From the NCBI GenBank assembly GCA_035771165.1, contig JAWNZC010000470.1:2311501-2375500 (forward strand): DNA of 64,000 nucleotides. Direction: 5' to 3'. Below are positions 42,340 through 55,593 of the stretch, piece by piece (position 1 is the first letter of the stretch; each line of letters starts with the position of its first letter). The notes beneath the pieces are model-generated. The model was not told the DNA's origin. It made no database searches and saw only the letters and a program-made list of their open reading frames with translations. Source of the DNA: Paragorgia papillata (Eukaryota; Cnidaria; Anthozoa; Scleralcyonacea; Coralliidae). A program made the position numbers and the translations under genes.

Positions 42340-43180
42340 GAAATGTTTTTCTTGAATTTGAACTTGAACTGCAAGAAAGCTTTTTAAGTCAAAGGACAAA
42401 GTGAACACAGATTTTTCACTTATATATAGGTAAAGTAAATTTATGTGGGAAACAAACTTTCTGCGTGGTTCAAAATATAATGGAAAAAATAATTAAGTTT
42501 ACATTAAGAACATTGTAAAAAGTAATTATGTTTAACCATCTGCATAACTAGTAAAACATTTATTTTAGTGGACAGGTGGACTATAGCTATATGAGAAAAT
42601 ATTAGCGCAAAACACTTGAATTATTTTGTATCCACTCTTGCAGTTGCAGGTGCATGCATGTCGCATGCAATATATAATATATATTTACGAGTAAAAGTGT
42701 TCTTAGTTCGTCAAGTTCTGTATAAAAAGACTAAAATTACGTTTAGATCTAATACCTTTAAAGCCACGACAACATAGAAATTAAGTACCTAGCTTGCAAA
42801 ACCTACAAGAAACTTAACTAACAATTAAGGCATGGCAAGAGAAACGCGCTGCAGAAAAGAGATGGAGTCTATAGGCAAATGCAGAAAGATAGAGGAACTT
42901 ATATATGCCCAAGGGGAGTATTGCGCAGGTGTCAGTTTTAGGCGGAAGAGAAGGGATAACATATTTAATGTACCAAGAAAGTTTTAATTATACTTTAAAA
43001 TAATTTCTAGAATCTAGATAATAAAAGCGCGTGTACAGGGCCAATGGCCCAATATATAATAGTGCTATTAAACCAAGAATAAAGACTGGATGGAAGAAGT
43101 AGAAAGAACTGTCTGACACATTGCAAAAACACTCAAAAGAGTGATAGAAGTAACTGATTGGATAAAACGGAGGTTTAGGG
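42340..43180. other. Upstream flank, no gene recognised
   Basis: AT-rich DNA between the secreted-protein gene and the satellite. Apart from the TATA-like box near 42420 I see no coding or RNA feature. Confidence 0.5.
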
Positions 43181-43185
43181 CAGTA

Positions 43186-43267
43186 CAGTCGTCAAATTAC
43201 TTTTTCGTCTTCGTTTCAATTGTTTTTACCGCAAATGCCCCATTAGACATATCAATAAACAAACACG
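43186..43267. repeat. Satellite-flanking unit, copy 1
   Basis: GTCTTCGTTTCAATTGTTTT followed by ATATCAATAAACAAACAC. It is repeated at 47876-47951 with a few changes, directly before a second block of CTACT/CCCTA sequence. Confidence 0.9.
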
Positions 43268-46200
43268 TCCCCTACTACTCTACTCTACTCTACCCTACCC
43301 TACCCTACCCTACCCTACCCTACCCTACCCTACCCTACCCTACCCTACCCTACCCTACCCTACCCTACCCTACCCTACCCTACCCTACCCTACCCTACCC
43401 TACCCTACCCTACCCTACCCTACCCTACCCTACCCTACTCTACTCTACTCTACTCTACCCTACCCTACTCTACCCTATTCCACTCTATCCTACCCTACCC
43501 TACCCTACGCGACGCATCTTACCCTACCCAAACTTACTCTACCCAACCCCACCCTACCTTACCCTAAGCTATACGCTACCTTAACTTACTCCACGCTAAC
43601 CTATCTTATTATACACTACCCTACCCCACCCTACCTACCGTAACATAGCCAACATACCCTACCATACACTACTCTACCCTACTCTACCATAGCTACGCGA
43701 CGCTACCATACCCTACCCTACCATAACCTACTCTACCCTACCCTACCATATCCTACTCTACCCTACCCTACCATATCCTACTCTACCCTACCCTACCCTA
43801 CTCTACCCTACCCTACCCTACTCTACCCTACCCTACCATAATCTAGACTATCCACCCTACCATACCCTAACCTACCCCACCTATACCTTACCCTACTCTA
43901 CGCAACACTACCATGCCCTTCCCAACCTTCCCATAACCTACCCAAGCTACTCTACCCTACCCTACCCTACCTTACATACTCTACTCTACCCTACTCTACC
44001 CCATCCTACCTTACCCTACTCTACCCTAGCCTACACAACGCTACCATACCCTACCCTACGCGACGCTATCATACCCTACCCTACTCTACCCTACCCTACC
44101 CTACCATACTCTTTCCTTCCCTACGTAACGATACCATAACCTACCCTATCCTACCATTGCATGCCATATCCTATCCTACGCTACCCTACCCTACCCTACC
44201 ATACCCTATCGTACCCACCCCTTGCCTACCCTACCTTACATACTCTACCCTAGTCTACCCCATCCTACCTTACCCTACTCTACCCTAGCCTACGCAACGC
44301 TACCATACCCTACCCTACCATTCCCTACCCTACCCTACGCGACGGTACCATACCATACCCTACCATAACCTACTCTACCCTACCCTACCCTACCCAACCA
44401 TACTCTTCCCTTCCCTTCCCTACGTAACGCTACCATATCCTACCCTACCCTACCATTCCATGCCATACCCTATCCTACGTTACCCTACCCTACCATACCC
44501 TATCGTGCCCTACCCTACGTTACTCTACCCTACTTCACCCTAGCCTTTCCTACCCTACCCGTCTCAATCCTACCCTACATACCATACCCTACCCTACACT
44601 ACCTTATCCTACTGTACCATACCCTGGCCTACTCTACCCTACCTATACCCTATATATCCTACTCTACACGACCATACCTATACCCTACCATGACAGTACA
44701 TATCCAAGCTACTCTACCCTACCCTACCCTACCTTACATACCCTACTCGTACCCCACCCTACCTTATCTTACCTTACCCTACTCTACCCTAGCCGACACA
44801 ACTCTGCCATACCATACCCTACCCTACCATTCCCTACCCTACGCGACGCCACCAAACCCTACGCATACCTACCATAACCTACAAGCTACCTTACCCTACC
44901 CTACCATGCCCTACTCTACCCTACGCTATGCGGTACCTTACCCTACCCTACCTTAATTACATACCTTACTCTGCCCCACCCTAACCTACCATACTCTACC
45001 CTACCCTACCCTACCCTACCATACCTTATCCTACCCTACCCTATCCTACCCAACCATTATTCCCTACTCTACCCTACATACCCTACCCTACCTACCCTAC
45101 ATATCCTACTCTACCGTACTCTACCCCACCCTACCCTATCCTACCCTACCCTACCCGACGCACCCAACCCTACCCGAACTTACTCTACGCTACCCTATCC
45201 TATTATACCCTCCCCTAAGCTACGCTAACGTACCTTACACTACCCTACCCTACCCTACCCTACCCTACCCTACCCTACCCTACCCTACCCTACCCTACCC
45301 TACCCTACTCTACTCTACTCTACTCTACTCTACCCTACCCTACTCTACCCTATTCCACTCTATCCTACCCTACCCTACCCTACGCGACGCATCTTACCCT
45401 ACCCAAACTTACTCTACCCAACCCCACCCTACCTTACCCTAAGCTACGCTACCTTAACTTACTCCACGCTAACCTATCTTATTATACACTACCCTACCCC
45501 ACCCTACCTACCGTAACATAGCCAACATACCCTACCATACACTACTCTACCCTACTCTACCATAGCTACGCGACGCTACCATACCCTACCCTACCATAAC
45601 CTACTCTACCCTACCCTACCATATCCTACTCTACCCTACCCTACCATATCCTACTCTACCCTACCCTACCCTACTCTACCCTACCCTACCCTACTCTACC
45701 CTACCCTACCATAATCTAGACTATCCACCCTACCATACCCTAACTTACCCTACCTATACCTTACCCTACTCTACGCAACGCTACCATGCCCTTCCCAGCC
45801 TTCCCATAACCTACCCAAGCTACTCTACCCTACCCTACCCTACCCTACCTTACATACTCTACTCTACCCTACTCTACCCCATCCTACCTTACCCTACTCT
45901 ACCCTAGCCTACACAACGCTACCATACCCTACCCTACGCGACGCTATCATACCCTACCCTACCATAACCTACTCTACCCTACCCTACCCTACTCTACCAT
46001 ACTCTTCCCTTCCCTACGTAACGCTACCATATCCTACCCTACCCTACCATTGCATGCCATACCCTATCCTACGCTACCCTACCCTACCATACCCTATCGT
46101 ACCCTCCCCTTGCCTACCCTACCTTACATACTCTACCCTACTCTACCCCATCCTACCTTACCCTACTCTACCCTAGCCTACGCAACGCTACTATACCCTA

Positions 46201-47278
46201 CCCTACCATTCCCCACCCTACCCTACCCTACGCGACGCTACCATATCCTACCCTACCATAACCTACTCTACCCTACCCTACCCTACGATACTCTTCCCTT
46301 CCCTTCCCTTCCCTACGTAACGCTACCATATCCTACGCTACCCTACCATTCCATGCCATACCCTATCCTACGTTACCCTACCCTACCATACCCTATCGTG
46401 CCGTACCCTTGCCTACCCTACCTTACTCTACCCTACTCCACCCTAGCCTTTCCTACCCTACCCTTCTCAACCCTACCCTACATACCATACTCTACCCTAC
46501 CCTACACTACCTTATCCTACTGTACCATACCCTACTCTACTCTACCTATACCCTATCCTACTCTACGCGACCATACCCTACACTACCATAACATATCCAA
46601 GCTACTCTACCCTACCCTACCCTACCTTACATACCCTACTCGTACCCCACCCTACCTTATCTTACCTTACCTTACCCTACTCTACCCTAGCCGACACAAC
46701 TCTGCCATACCATACCCTACCCTACCATTCCCTACCCTACGCGACGCCACCAAACCCTACGCATACCTACCATAACCTACAAGCTACCTTACCCTACCCT
46801 ACCATGCCCTACTCTACCCTACGCTATGCGGTACCTTACCCTACCCTACCTTAATTACATACCTTACTCTGCCCCACCCTAACCTACCATACTCTACCCT
46901 ACCCTACCCTACCCTACCCTACCATACCTTATCCTACCCTACCCTATCCTACCCAACCATTATTCCCTACTCTACCCTACATACCCTACCCTACCTACCC
47001 TACATATCCTACTCTACCGTACTCTACCCCACCCTACCCTATCCTACCCTACCCTACCCGACGCACCCAACCCTACCCGAACTTACTCTACGCTACCCTA
47101 TCCTATTATACCCTCCCCTAAGCTACGCTAACGTACCTTACACTACCCTACCCTACCCTACCCTTCGCTACCCTAGCCTACCCTACCCTATCCTACCCTA
47201 CTCTACCCTACCCTACCTAACCCTACTAACTACTTTATTAAATTACTTAACTACCAAACTACCTTGTCCTACTCTACC

Positions 47279-47522
47279 CTAGGGTGGGCTTGGGTATGGT
47301 ATGGTATGGTATGGTATGGTATGGTATGGTATGGTATGGTATGGTATGGTATGGTAAGGTAAGGTTGAGTAGGATAGGGTAGGGCAGAGTAGGTTAGGGT
47401 CGGGTCGGGTAGGGATGTAGGTTAGGGTAGGGTCGGGTAGCGATGTAGGGTAGGGTAGGGTAGCGTCGTGTAGGGTAGGGTAGGGTAGCGTAGGTTTGGG
47501 TAGGGTAGGGTAAGTAGCGTCG
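47279..47522. repeat. Strand-switched block in the satellite (TAGGG / ATGGT orientation)
   Basis: From 47279 the G-rich strand is on top: a (GGTAT)n run of about 15 units, then GGGTAGGGTAGGGTAGC. At 47525 the array reverts to CCCTA. This is an inversion within the array. Confidence 0.93.
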
Positions 47523-47875
47523 CGCTACACAATGCTACCATACCCTACCCTATATACCAACCTACCTACCCTACCCTACCCTTCCCTACCTTACTCTACC
47601 CTTCCCCCATCCTACCCTACCCTACATACCCTACACCACCCTACTCTACCCGAACATAACCTACCCTACCCAAGTTCAAGTTCACCCAACCATACTCTAC
47701 CTTACCTTACCCTACCCTACCCTACCCAACCCTACCCAACCCAACCCTACTCTACCCTACCCTACTTTACCTTACCTAACCTTACTCGACTCTACCCTAC
47801 TCTACCTTATCTTACGCGACGCTATCGGACGCTACCCTACGCTACCCTACGCTACCCTACGCTACCCTACACTAC

Positions 47876-47951
47876 CCAAATTACTATTTTCGTCTTTGTT
47901 TCAATTGTTTTTACTGCTAATGCCGCATTAGAGACATCAATAAACAAACAC
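47876..47951. repeat. Satellite-flanking unit, copy 2
   Basis: Direct repeat of 43186-43267 embedded within the array; it suggests that flank and array were duplicated together. Confidence 0.9.
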
Positions 47952-49296
47952 CCTACTCTACTCTACTCCACTCCACTCCACCCGACCTCACCCAACCCCA
48001 CCCTAACCCTACCATATCCTACTCTACCCTACTCTACCCAAACTATTCTACCCTCCCCTCCCCTCCCCTCCCCTAATCTACCCTACCCTACCATACCTAT
48101 ACCCTCTCCTACCATACCCTAACCTACCCTACCCTACCCTACCCTACCCTTACCTACCCTGCCATACTCTACCCTAGCCTTTCCTACCTTACCCTAACCT
48201 ACACTACCTTACCCTACCATACCCTACCTATACCTTACCCTACTCTACGCGACGCTACCATACCATACCCTTCCCTACCATAACCTACCCAAGCTACTCT
48301 ACCCTACCCTACCTTACATACTCTACTCTACCTTACTCTACCCCACCCCACCCTACCTTACCATATCCTACTCTACCCTACCCTACCCAAACTACTCTAC
48401 CCTACCCTACCCTACTCTATATAGCCTTCTCTACCCCACTCAACTTTACTAACTTAGTCTATTCTACCCTAACCCTACTCAACCCTATCATACCCTACCT
48501 TACCCTACCCTACCCTAACCTCCCCTCCCCTTGTCTACCCTGCCTTACTCTACCCTACTCTACCCTAGCCTTTCCTACCCTACCCTACCCTTCCCAACCC
48601 TACCATACCCTACCTATACCCTACCATATACCTACCCTACCCTATCTACCCTATCCTACGCTACTCTACCCTACCCTACCCTACGCGACCCTACTCTACC
48701 CCATTAATCTAACCTAGCCTACTCTATCCTACCCTACCCTACCCTACGTAAGGCTACCATACCTTACCCTACCGTATTATACCCTACCCTACCATACCTC
48801 GCTCTACCCTACCCTACTCTATGCTAATTATACTTGTAGTGGAATGTGATTTGTAGTGCCCATCGTATACGACGTGCTTGTTGCTTGTGTTCACGTTCAT
48901 GCGGTTGCATAGCTTAATTGTTGGCCAGTTGTGTGTTTAATACTACAGCATTCTTTTTGGTCAATGCTTATGCCGTTTAGCCATGGCAAGAAGCATGATG
49001 TTGAGATGCAATAGAGACAATTAAAACAAAATCTATAGACGGATTATCATCCTTGCAGACTGGATTAACACCTGTATATATATGGCCTAATAGTTATTGA
49101 TCGAGTTTGACACCTTCACTGCAAGTGTAAAAAATCTGAGTGGAAATATTTTTACGTTAATAAGAATTAAGCCTCTTTCCAGTCATCACAGAACTTGCGA
49201 GTAATTGCATCAAAAAAAAAAAAAAGTGAAAATAATTGACACTGCGAATTATTTTTAGTTAGATGCAGGTACTCGCAACGATCTGAGAGTCAGACC

Positions 49297-49566
49297 ACAT
49301 CCACACGTATACGATTTCCCTAGCGTTTTCATATTGTTTCAGGTAATGAGACCATTGTTTTCTGCTCCTCTACATGAGGACTGAGAACAATATAAAAACG
49401 CTATGAAAACGCATATACGTGTGGACATGGCCTTAGGCGACGTCCACACGTATACGTTTTCGTAGCGTTTTCATATTGTTTCAGGTAAGTAGCTATAGAC
49501 CATTGTTTTCTATTCCCTTGAGGACGGAGAACAATCTGAAAACGCTACGAAAACGTATACGTGTGA
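49297..49566. mobile_element. Tandem pair of hairpin MITEs
   Basis: Each unit (49297-49436, 49439-49566) has ends CACACGTATACG..AGCGTTTTCATATTGTTTC and an inverse ending CGTATACGTGTG. The two units share CCATTGTTTTCT in the loop. They lie head to tail with three bases between them. Confidence 0.8.
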
Positions 49567-49721
49567 ACGTAGATTAGTTTCTGCGTTAACTGGGGAGTAG
49601 AGGCTTAAAAGCGTCACATTACTTATGAAACGCTTCCATGCAAGTAAATCGCTTTATCGCTGTAACGCATGCATGCGTTCAGCGTTCCAAAACACTCATT
49701 TCATTTGGTAGTGTCTATACT

Positions 49722-49805
49722 TTTTATTTATTTTAATATTTATACAGGAAGCTCCGCTCACTAATAGTGATTTTTAGGGAAGTCCTGTCGTAAATATACA
49801 GTAAT
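49722..49805 (-). mobile_element. Possible LINE 3' tail fragment
   Basis: ATTTTAATATTTATACAGGA and TAATAGTGATTTTTAGGGA + AGTCCTGT resemble the tail next to the LINE at 63320-63385 (TTTAATAATATTTATACAGG, AACGCTGATTTAAATGGAGC). It also supplies an AATAAA for the exon to its right. Confidence 0.4.
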
Positions 49806-49835
49806 TTTAAAATACATAATTTTAAACGAAATCTA

Positions 49836-50213
49836 TAAAAATAGAAAATTTGTTAATATAGTTTCTTTAGGGTTGATTTGAAATATGTTGTGAGTCAGTC
49901 GATTGTCTTTATAAGTCATGCAGGTGGCAACGAATTCCAGTCGGAAACTGCCTGGTAAACTATTTGTTGTTTGCCCCAGTTTGGTGATCACTTTCCGAAC
50001 GGTTTTCGAATTGCGCCGTTGTTGTTGAAGAAGACTATCCTTTAACACTATCATCGTATGCACGATATGACGATTGTGTAAATTAAAGCGCATAAAAAGG
50101 TCAAAAGAATCGGCTTTTTCCAACGAAACTGAGGCACTGTTGTCGCCATGCAGCCTATAATCCTCTAAATCATTCAATATCCGATGTAACGGACACCAAG
50201 TGGGGATTAGATC
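49836..50213 (-). CDS. Terminal exon of an unrecognised gene
   Basis: After a good acceptor (TTGTTTTTTGTCCAG, ending at 50214) an open frame of about 125 residues runs to a stop near 49833. It includes TWCPLHRILNDLEDYRLHGD, SFDLFMRFNLHNRHIVHTMI and LPGSFRLEFVATCMTYKD. The composition is balanced and helix-rich, not repeat-like; AATAAA lies about 100 nt past the stop. I do not recognise the family, and no upstream exon was identified with confidence. It could also be a decayed gene. Confidence 0.5.
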
Positions 50214-50914
50214 CTGGACAAAAAACAAGTCTAAATTACGAGTTTCAAACACTAAAAAAAAGCACTTTCTAAAATCTTGGTGCAAAAATGAAATAGCGCA
50301 CGATAATCAGGGAATTTTAAATTACAAAATGGGCACATTTTTGAGAAAACGATTTTTTCGTTAATTATAACAACTGAAAACGCAGTTAAAATATTTTAAT
50401 GCTAATACTCAAGTCCAAGATTAAATTTAATCCTTTCATCAAATTCTTACAGGATCTGATACTATATAGGATTACTTTTCATATATATAGTCAGTTTGGA
50501 ATTTATCTGAACGTAGAATGGATTAAAGAATTGACATGCAGTTTGCCAGGCGGCAGGCGTTATCCTAAGAAAAATGTAGAACTGCTAATTTTCAAATTTG
50601 GTTTAAGACTATATGGAAAAGAAAATTTTCAAACACGCCGCTTTTGATTTTCTTTACCTATAACCACGCAGTTACATGTGAAAATATACCCCTCCAGTTT
50701 TCTTTGGTTTTGTTCAGATCGTGCGGTATAAGAGCCTTCATATAAGAGCCAAAGAGGGCAGTCATAAATTCATAAATAGTATATGCATGACATATACTTC
50801 TAGTTGACAAAACAGTCAACTGGCATAACACAACTAATTCACAAGATTATTATTAGCACAGGAATTTAAATCAAACCTCAAAAAAACTAGAAAAAAACTA
50901 TTTATTATATAAAA

Positions 50915-51232
50915 TAGAGTGTTTTATTGATTTTTCCGCCACTAATAAAAGTGATAATCTCACATGTGCGATTATTTATGATAATCGCACATGTGACGAT
51001 TATCGCTGAATCAGCATTATCGTTTAATACAATTTTTGCAAGGCAATAGGACAATTTTTTTATATAATAAACAGAACAATACATGGATGCTTGGAAATAT
51101 GAAATTTATTTCGAGTGTTGACCAGGATATGTCACTCGTTCGCTTCGCTCACTCGTGAGATATCCTGGTCAACACTCGAAATAAATTTCATATTTCCGCA
51201 CATCCATGTATTATTCTCTATATATGAGTCGG
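50915..51232. mobile_element. MITE cluster with two hairpins
   Basis: TAGAGTGTTTTATTGATTTT, GCCACTAATAAAAGTGATAA and the TCGCACATGTGACGATTATC palindrome match, reversed, the 21985-22165 unit. Then 51085-51212 forms a hairpin: GAAATATGAAATTTATTTCG + AGTGTTGACCAGGATAT, inverted around a GTTCGCTTCGCTCACTC loop. Confidence 0.65.
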
Positions 51233-52160
51233 ACATGAAATAAGCGCAAAACGACTGGCAGCGGTGCTCATCACTTCTGTTTCGTTTGTGATCAGTATAT
51301 ATACCCCTGATGAAAATAATCAGTTCAGTTTATAAATTTATAAGGGTCATGTGAGTCGCGACACATATTTTACAAAATTGCGTTCATTTACTAAATTGTT
51401 ACCCCATGTTGCATGGTTCGACTACCTACAGGCTACAAGTTAATATCCAAAACCACATGGATGTAGAGTTTTACAAAAATGGAAAAATGCGCGTTTTGGC
51501 CAGATTTGGGACCAAATGTCCAAAAAAAATTAACACAGTAGAAATTCTCTGACAGTGTGCAATTTCATTGAATTATAATGCTTATGGGATTTTGAAGGAT
51601 TTTTTTTTTTTGTGTTGCTAGTAAATCCAATATGGCGACCAAACTGAACTTGGCGTTGTCGATTGAATATTGTCATTAACGTGCCTGCAAGAAGACTGTG
51701 GACTGAATTAGATGGTATGAACGATATACTTTTGACGTATTTGGCGAAGGAAGGAAATTAGTGTTTACTTTTTATAATTGTAGTTTTTTCAATTTTTCGG
51801 TTATCGAAACTTTTGAGGAGATATTAAAGCACTAGTTGTATTTATTATACTTGTATAGTACACGTGCAGTACACCATTACAGCTAGGTATAGACACACAG
51901 TTGATTTAATTCCGTCATACTATTTTACCGTGGTGTGTCAGTTCTTTGGGAACTGGTTCATTCGGAACTTGGCAACTACGTTGTCCAAGAGGTTTATCAA
52001 TTATCTAATAAAAATAAGTTTTGATTTAGAGTTTTCAATTTTCATAAAATAACTGCCAACCATATTTACAACGTATTTGCCAATTTCTCCATATAGTAAA
52101 GTCATACTTGACTGATCAGCTGTAGACACAGTTCAGTTAATAATGGTATACTCTGCATGG

Positions 52161-52745
52161 CTGAAAAGTGGAAAACACACGGTTTCAGACCCAAAATCTT
52201 GTACATTGATATTTTGTTAGAAGAATGAACCTAAATGTCATGTATAGAACAGCATTTTGAGAATCAGAAACTGAAATGAAAAAGTGAGTAACCGTGGTTG
52301 CTATGGCAATAATGGCGTTTCAAAATGGCTGCTAATTTCCGCAAAAAAACTCGGTGACCCCCATTTTTATTTTATTAAAAGTTTTCTTCTAGTATGAAAA
52401 CTCAATAGGTCAAATTTAAAAAAAATTAATTCTGTAGATCCAAAATTTTTCAAATTAAAAAAAGGTGATTATTCATACTAGAAGAAAACGTTTAATAAAA
52501 TAAAAATTTGGGGTCACCGACGTTGTTTTCAAATTAAACCAGTTTGAACGCAAATTAGCAGCCATTTTGAAACGTCTTGTTGCCATAGCAACCACAGTTA
52601 CACACTTTTTCATTACAATTTCTGATTCCCATAATGCTGTTCTATACCAGTCAGTTAGTTCCATTTTTTAACAAATAATCAGTGTACAAGGTTTTGGATC
52701 TAGAACGTGTGTTTTCCACTTCAAGAAACTGTATAGAGCCACCTT
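52161..52745. mobile_element. Fold-back MITE family B, copy 3 (diverged)
   Basis: It shares AAAATGGCTGCTAATT, GGTGACCCCCATTTTTATTT and the end AACTGTATAGAGCCACC with copies 1 and 2, in the same palindromic layout, but with many substitutions and shorter arms. Confidence 0.75.
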
Positions 52746-52908
52746 AAAAGTTTTTGAAGGTAACTTAAAAGGTTACGGTTCATGATGACCCAACGTTTCA
52801 ACGCTCCATTGCGAAAAAAGGTCCCATAATATACACCATCACAGAGAGATACACAATATAGCTGAAACGCCCATCTTTTGAATTCTATTTTTGCAATTTT
52901 AGTTTTAC

Positions 52909-52910
<2 letters not shown>

Positions 52911-52939
<29 letters not shown>

Positions 52940-52941
52940 GC
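52911..52941. repeat. (GTT)n trinucleotide repeat
   Basis: About ten perfect units. Confidence 0.95.
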
Positions 52942-53170
52942 AAGTTTTGTTTTTTTATTTCAATACATGATTCAAAAGAATGAAGTTGAGGCTCACTTCA
53001 ATAAACCTTGAAGTAGCATTTGATTGTGCTGTGTTTATACTTATATACCAACTGTAAAAACACCACAATCCATCAGTATCATTATACTGATGCTACTTCA
53101 AGGGTTAAGTGGACACAAGACTGAAGAGGGATTTTTTGCTTACTTTTAATGACTGTGGTCTCCCTTCCAG

Positions 53171-53266
53171 CCTGTCACATGTCGGCTGTCAGGGTATCAT
53201 ATCGCTCTCACCCACCCTACTAGTGGGGAAAATGAAACCACAATCCAGCTGAATCAGGCAGGCATG
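53171..53266 (+). CDS. Candidate internal coding exon, gene unknown
   Basis: A pyrimidine-rich acceptor (CTGTGGTCTCCCTTCCAG) is followed by 96 nt open in phase 0 (PVTCRLSGYHIALTHPTSGE..) and a GTGAGA donor. The splice signals are good and the peptide is not repeat-like, but I cannot link it to neighbours or a family. Confidence 0.3.
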
Positions 53267-54363
53267 GTGAGAATTCTCAACGTCAGTTTACCTTCATAAA
53301 CTCAAAACGTACCGCAAAAATCTTATGCGCCGGGCTAAAGTTACGGTTTGGCGTCGAAAATAAAAGTTTGAGTTCCGTGGAATGTATAGGCGGCGGCTGT
53401 TTAATATGGCCTCAAGATTTATTTTCATAAATCACGCTTATCACAGAACATGTCAAGAAAGAAATGATCGGTATTTTAGCGGAACCACTCGAGTGCGCTA
53501 CTTTATTAAGAAAACCAATTCGCAAACATTTCGTTAAATTAAATAAATCTCCCAAGTGAATTTAAACTGTACCCTGTCGCGCATTTCGTGAGAGTACAAG
53601 AAGTTCAAACTACTTAACAGCAGTTTAATCGTCTAAATTAGAGTTATAAAGTGATAAATTATAGCAAGCCGCGCGCCCGCGCCGTACAACGGAACCAGTG
53701 GACGGAACCGACACGCGACATTATGGTCTTACTCTAGTCTCTACCAAAGGATAGCCAAAGAAATTACCAAAAGAAAATAAAGAATTACCAAAAGAAAATT
53801 TTCATTTGAAGAGCCATTGAAACATATTTTTTAACTTTTTAACTCAAGTCTATAACACTTTTCTCAAATTCTTCTATTCTTGTAGTCTACTGTTTAATGC
53901 CAATTGAAAATAAAGTGTGAATACCAGCGACCAGTATCAAATTTGTCCGTGCTAATTGTCGCCTTGTTGACTGACAGATTTCCAAATAACTGTAAACAAC
54001 TCAAGTAACAACACGACAATATTTTATATACTATTTTAAAAAAAAATATACATAAAAATAAAATTTTGTTTATTTCTAGTTCCAAAAACAACTCAAGTTA
54101 CTATAAAAAGTAGATTGCTGCGTAGGCAGGGAAACTGCCGAGATTTTTCGTTTATATCAAGTATACTATAAGTTATTAATAAAATGCGCAGGATGCAATC
54201 ATGCAAAAATGGGATTATCTAAAACTGTATGAGGACCATGCATAAACGTCACGGTTTGTACGTGTCTTTTTGCTGCAACGCAAGTAGCCAAGCTGCTGCT
54301 TTTTTGCTCAATGATTTATAACACTCTGATGTGTATAAATAAGCTCAAATATAACCCCACTAG

Positions 54364-54413
54364 CCACCAAGAGTCCAAGAGAAAAGTCCTCTTTTCTCTT
54401 GGACTCTTGGTGG
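54364..54413. repeat. Perfect 50-bp palindrome (23-bp arms, 4-base loop)
   Basis: Arm CCACCAAGAGTCCAAGAGAA + AAG, loop TCCT, then the exact inverse. No mismatch in 23 base pairs. It could be a hairpin RNA precursor, a collapsed MITE or an inverted duplication. Confidence 0.95.
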
Positions 54414-55593
54414 TTTTTGATAAAATTTCAAATCGGCAAGGCCCAAGCCCCAAAGCGAACTTGAAGTACACATGTTCCTTGAAGTTTACCGACCTCTTGG
54501 GAGTCTTGGCACTTACTAATAATTTAATTCAATTTTGTTACTATTCAGTAGGCGAATTTGAAGGGGGGTTTCTAAAAACACCTGGGTTATCTCGCTTATT
54601 TAGATTATCTATTTTTACGTATGACTCAAACTGAGATGTTTGTTTTCAAAGCGAATACAAAAGACGGCTCTCCAGAGTACACACAAGGCTACTTCGATGG
54701 AATAGACGAGTAAGACGATACTCATTCTGATGAGTTTACATTCTTTGGTAATTTGCAAAGTTAACTCCCTTGCGATAACAGATATCGAATATCAGTGAGG
54801 TTAATCTCTTTTTGACCCGCTCCAAAAATGTGTCGCAGACTCGCAGTACTACCAGCGGGGAATAGGAGGCAGTCGTTCATCACCGATGAATGAATGATGG
54901 ATGATACAGACAAAACGAACAGTTTTGCCGATGGAAGCTATCCAAAAGTGTTAAAACAAGAAATATAAACTGTTTAAAACGAAAAATGCTACGGATGCCA
55001 GAATCCTGCTTCGGTTTTTGTACATACCTGAAACTTTTAATACACTGGCTATATTTGATATATACGTATGGCCGGTATGAAGTAAGCACCACTTAAATAT
55101 AAAACTGCCCAGCGACTGCACTCCTCATTTTTTCGCATGAAATAAGATCCTAAAAACTAGGATAAAAACACCACAAAACCATGGAAAAGTACACAAACAT
55201 TAACCGTAGTTAGTTGTTTAAGATCAAGTGATAACACGCAACTAATAAAGTCTAAAAAGTTACAGATTTTGTCTGATTCCCTTGATTCTGGTAAGCGGTG
55301 AATGGCACACGTCTTGGGTATATACGTCTTGCAAGGTTGTAAGTTTATCTTGAAAACAGAATAAAAATTGAACATTGTGATATACATTTTGTGGCAACTG
55401 GGCGGACACTTGATGTGTGTCATTCCACATGAAACCGGAAGGTTTCGAATGTCATTCGACCAGATGACTCTTGGTTTTTAATCTCATATCACAATTGACT
55501 GTTGTCATGTTATTTATTCTGCCTGTCCGGAGTCGAGTTCGCTTATAGAAACTCTGAGTTTTGTTTTCAAGTAAATATTTATGAGTATCAACG

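Larger units (their letters stand above)
43270..48830. repeat. CCCTA pentanucleotide satellite with higher-order structure
   Basis: About 5.5 kb of TACCC/TACTC pentamers with interspersed CGCGACGC and CTTCCC variants. Pure blocks lie at 43295-43435 and 45240-45305. Landmarks repeat once at a distance of about 1.87-1.90 kb (GCATCTTACCCTACCCAAAC at 43514 and 45389; ATCCAAGCTACTC at 44702 and 46595), so two higher-order units span about 43.43-47.2 kb. All the Y-P-T-L-P open frames across it are translations of the repeat. Confidence 0.95.

Noticed and set aside
43295..43435. Telomere or internal telomere repeat
   Set aside because: The unit is the pentamer CCCTA, not the metazoan hexamer, and the array is internal with unique sequence on both sides.
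43141..48122. Several plus-strand open frames rich in Y-P-T-L-P
   Set aside because: They are translations of the CCCTA satellite; the frame is open because the pentamer has no stop in that orientation. No start, splice or domain support.
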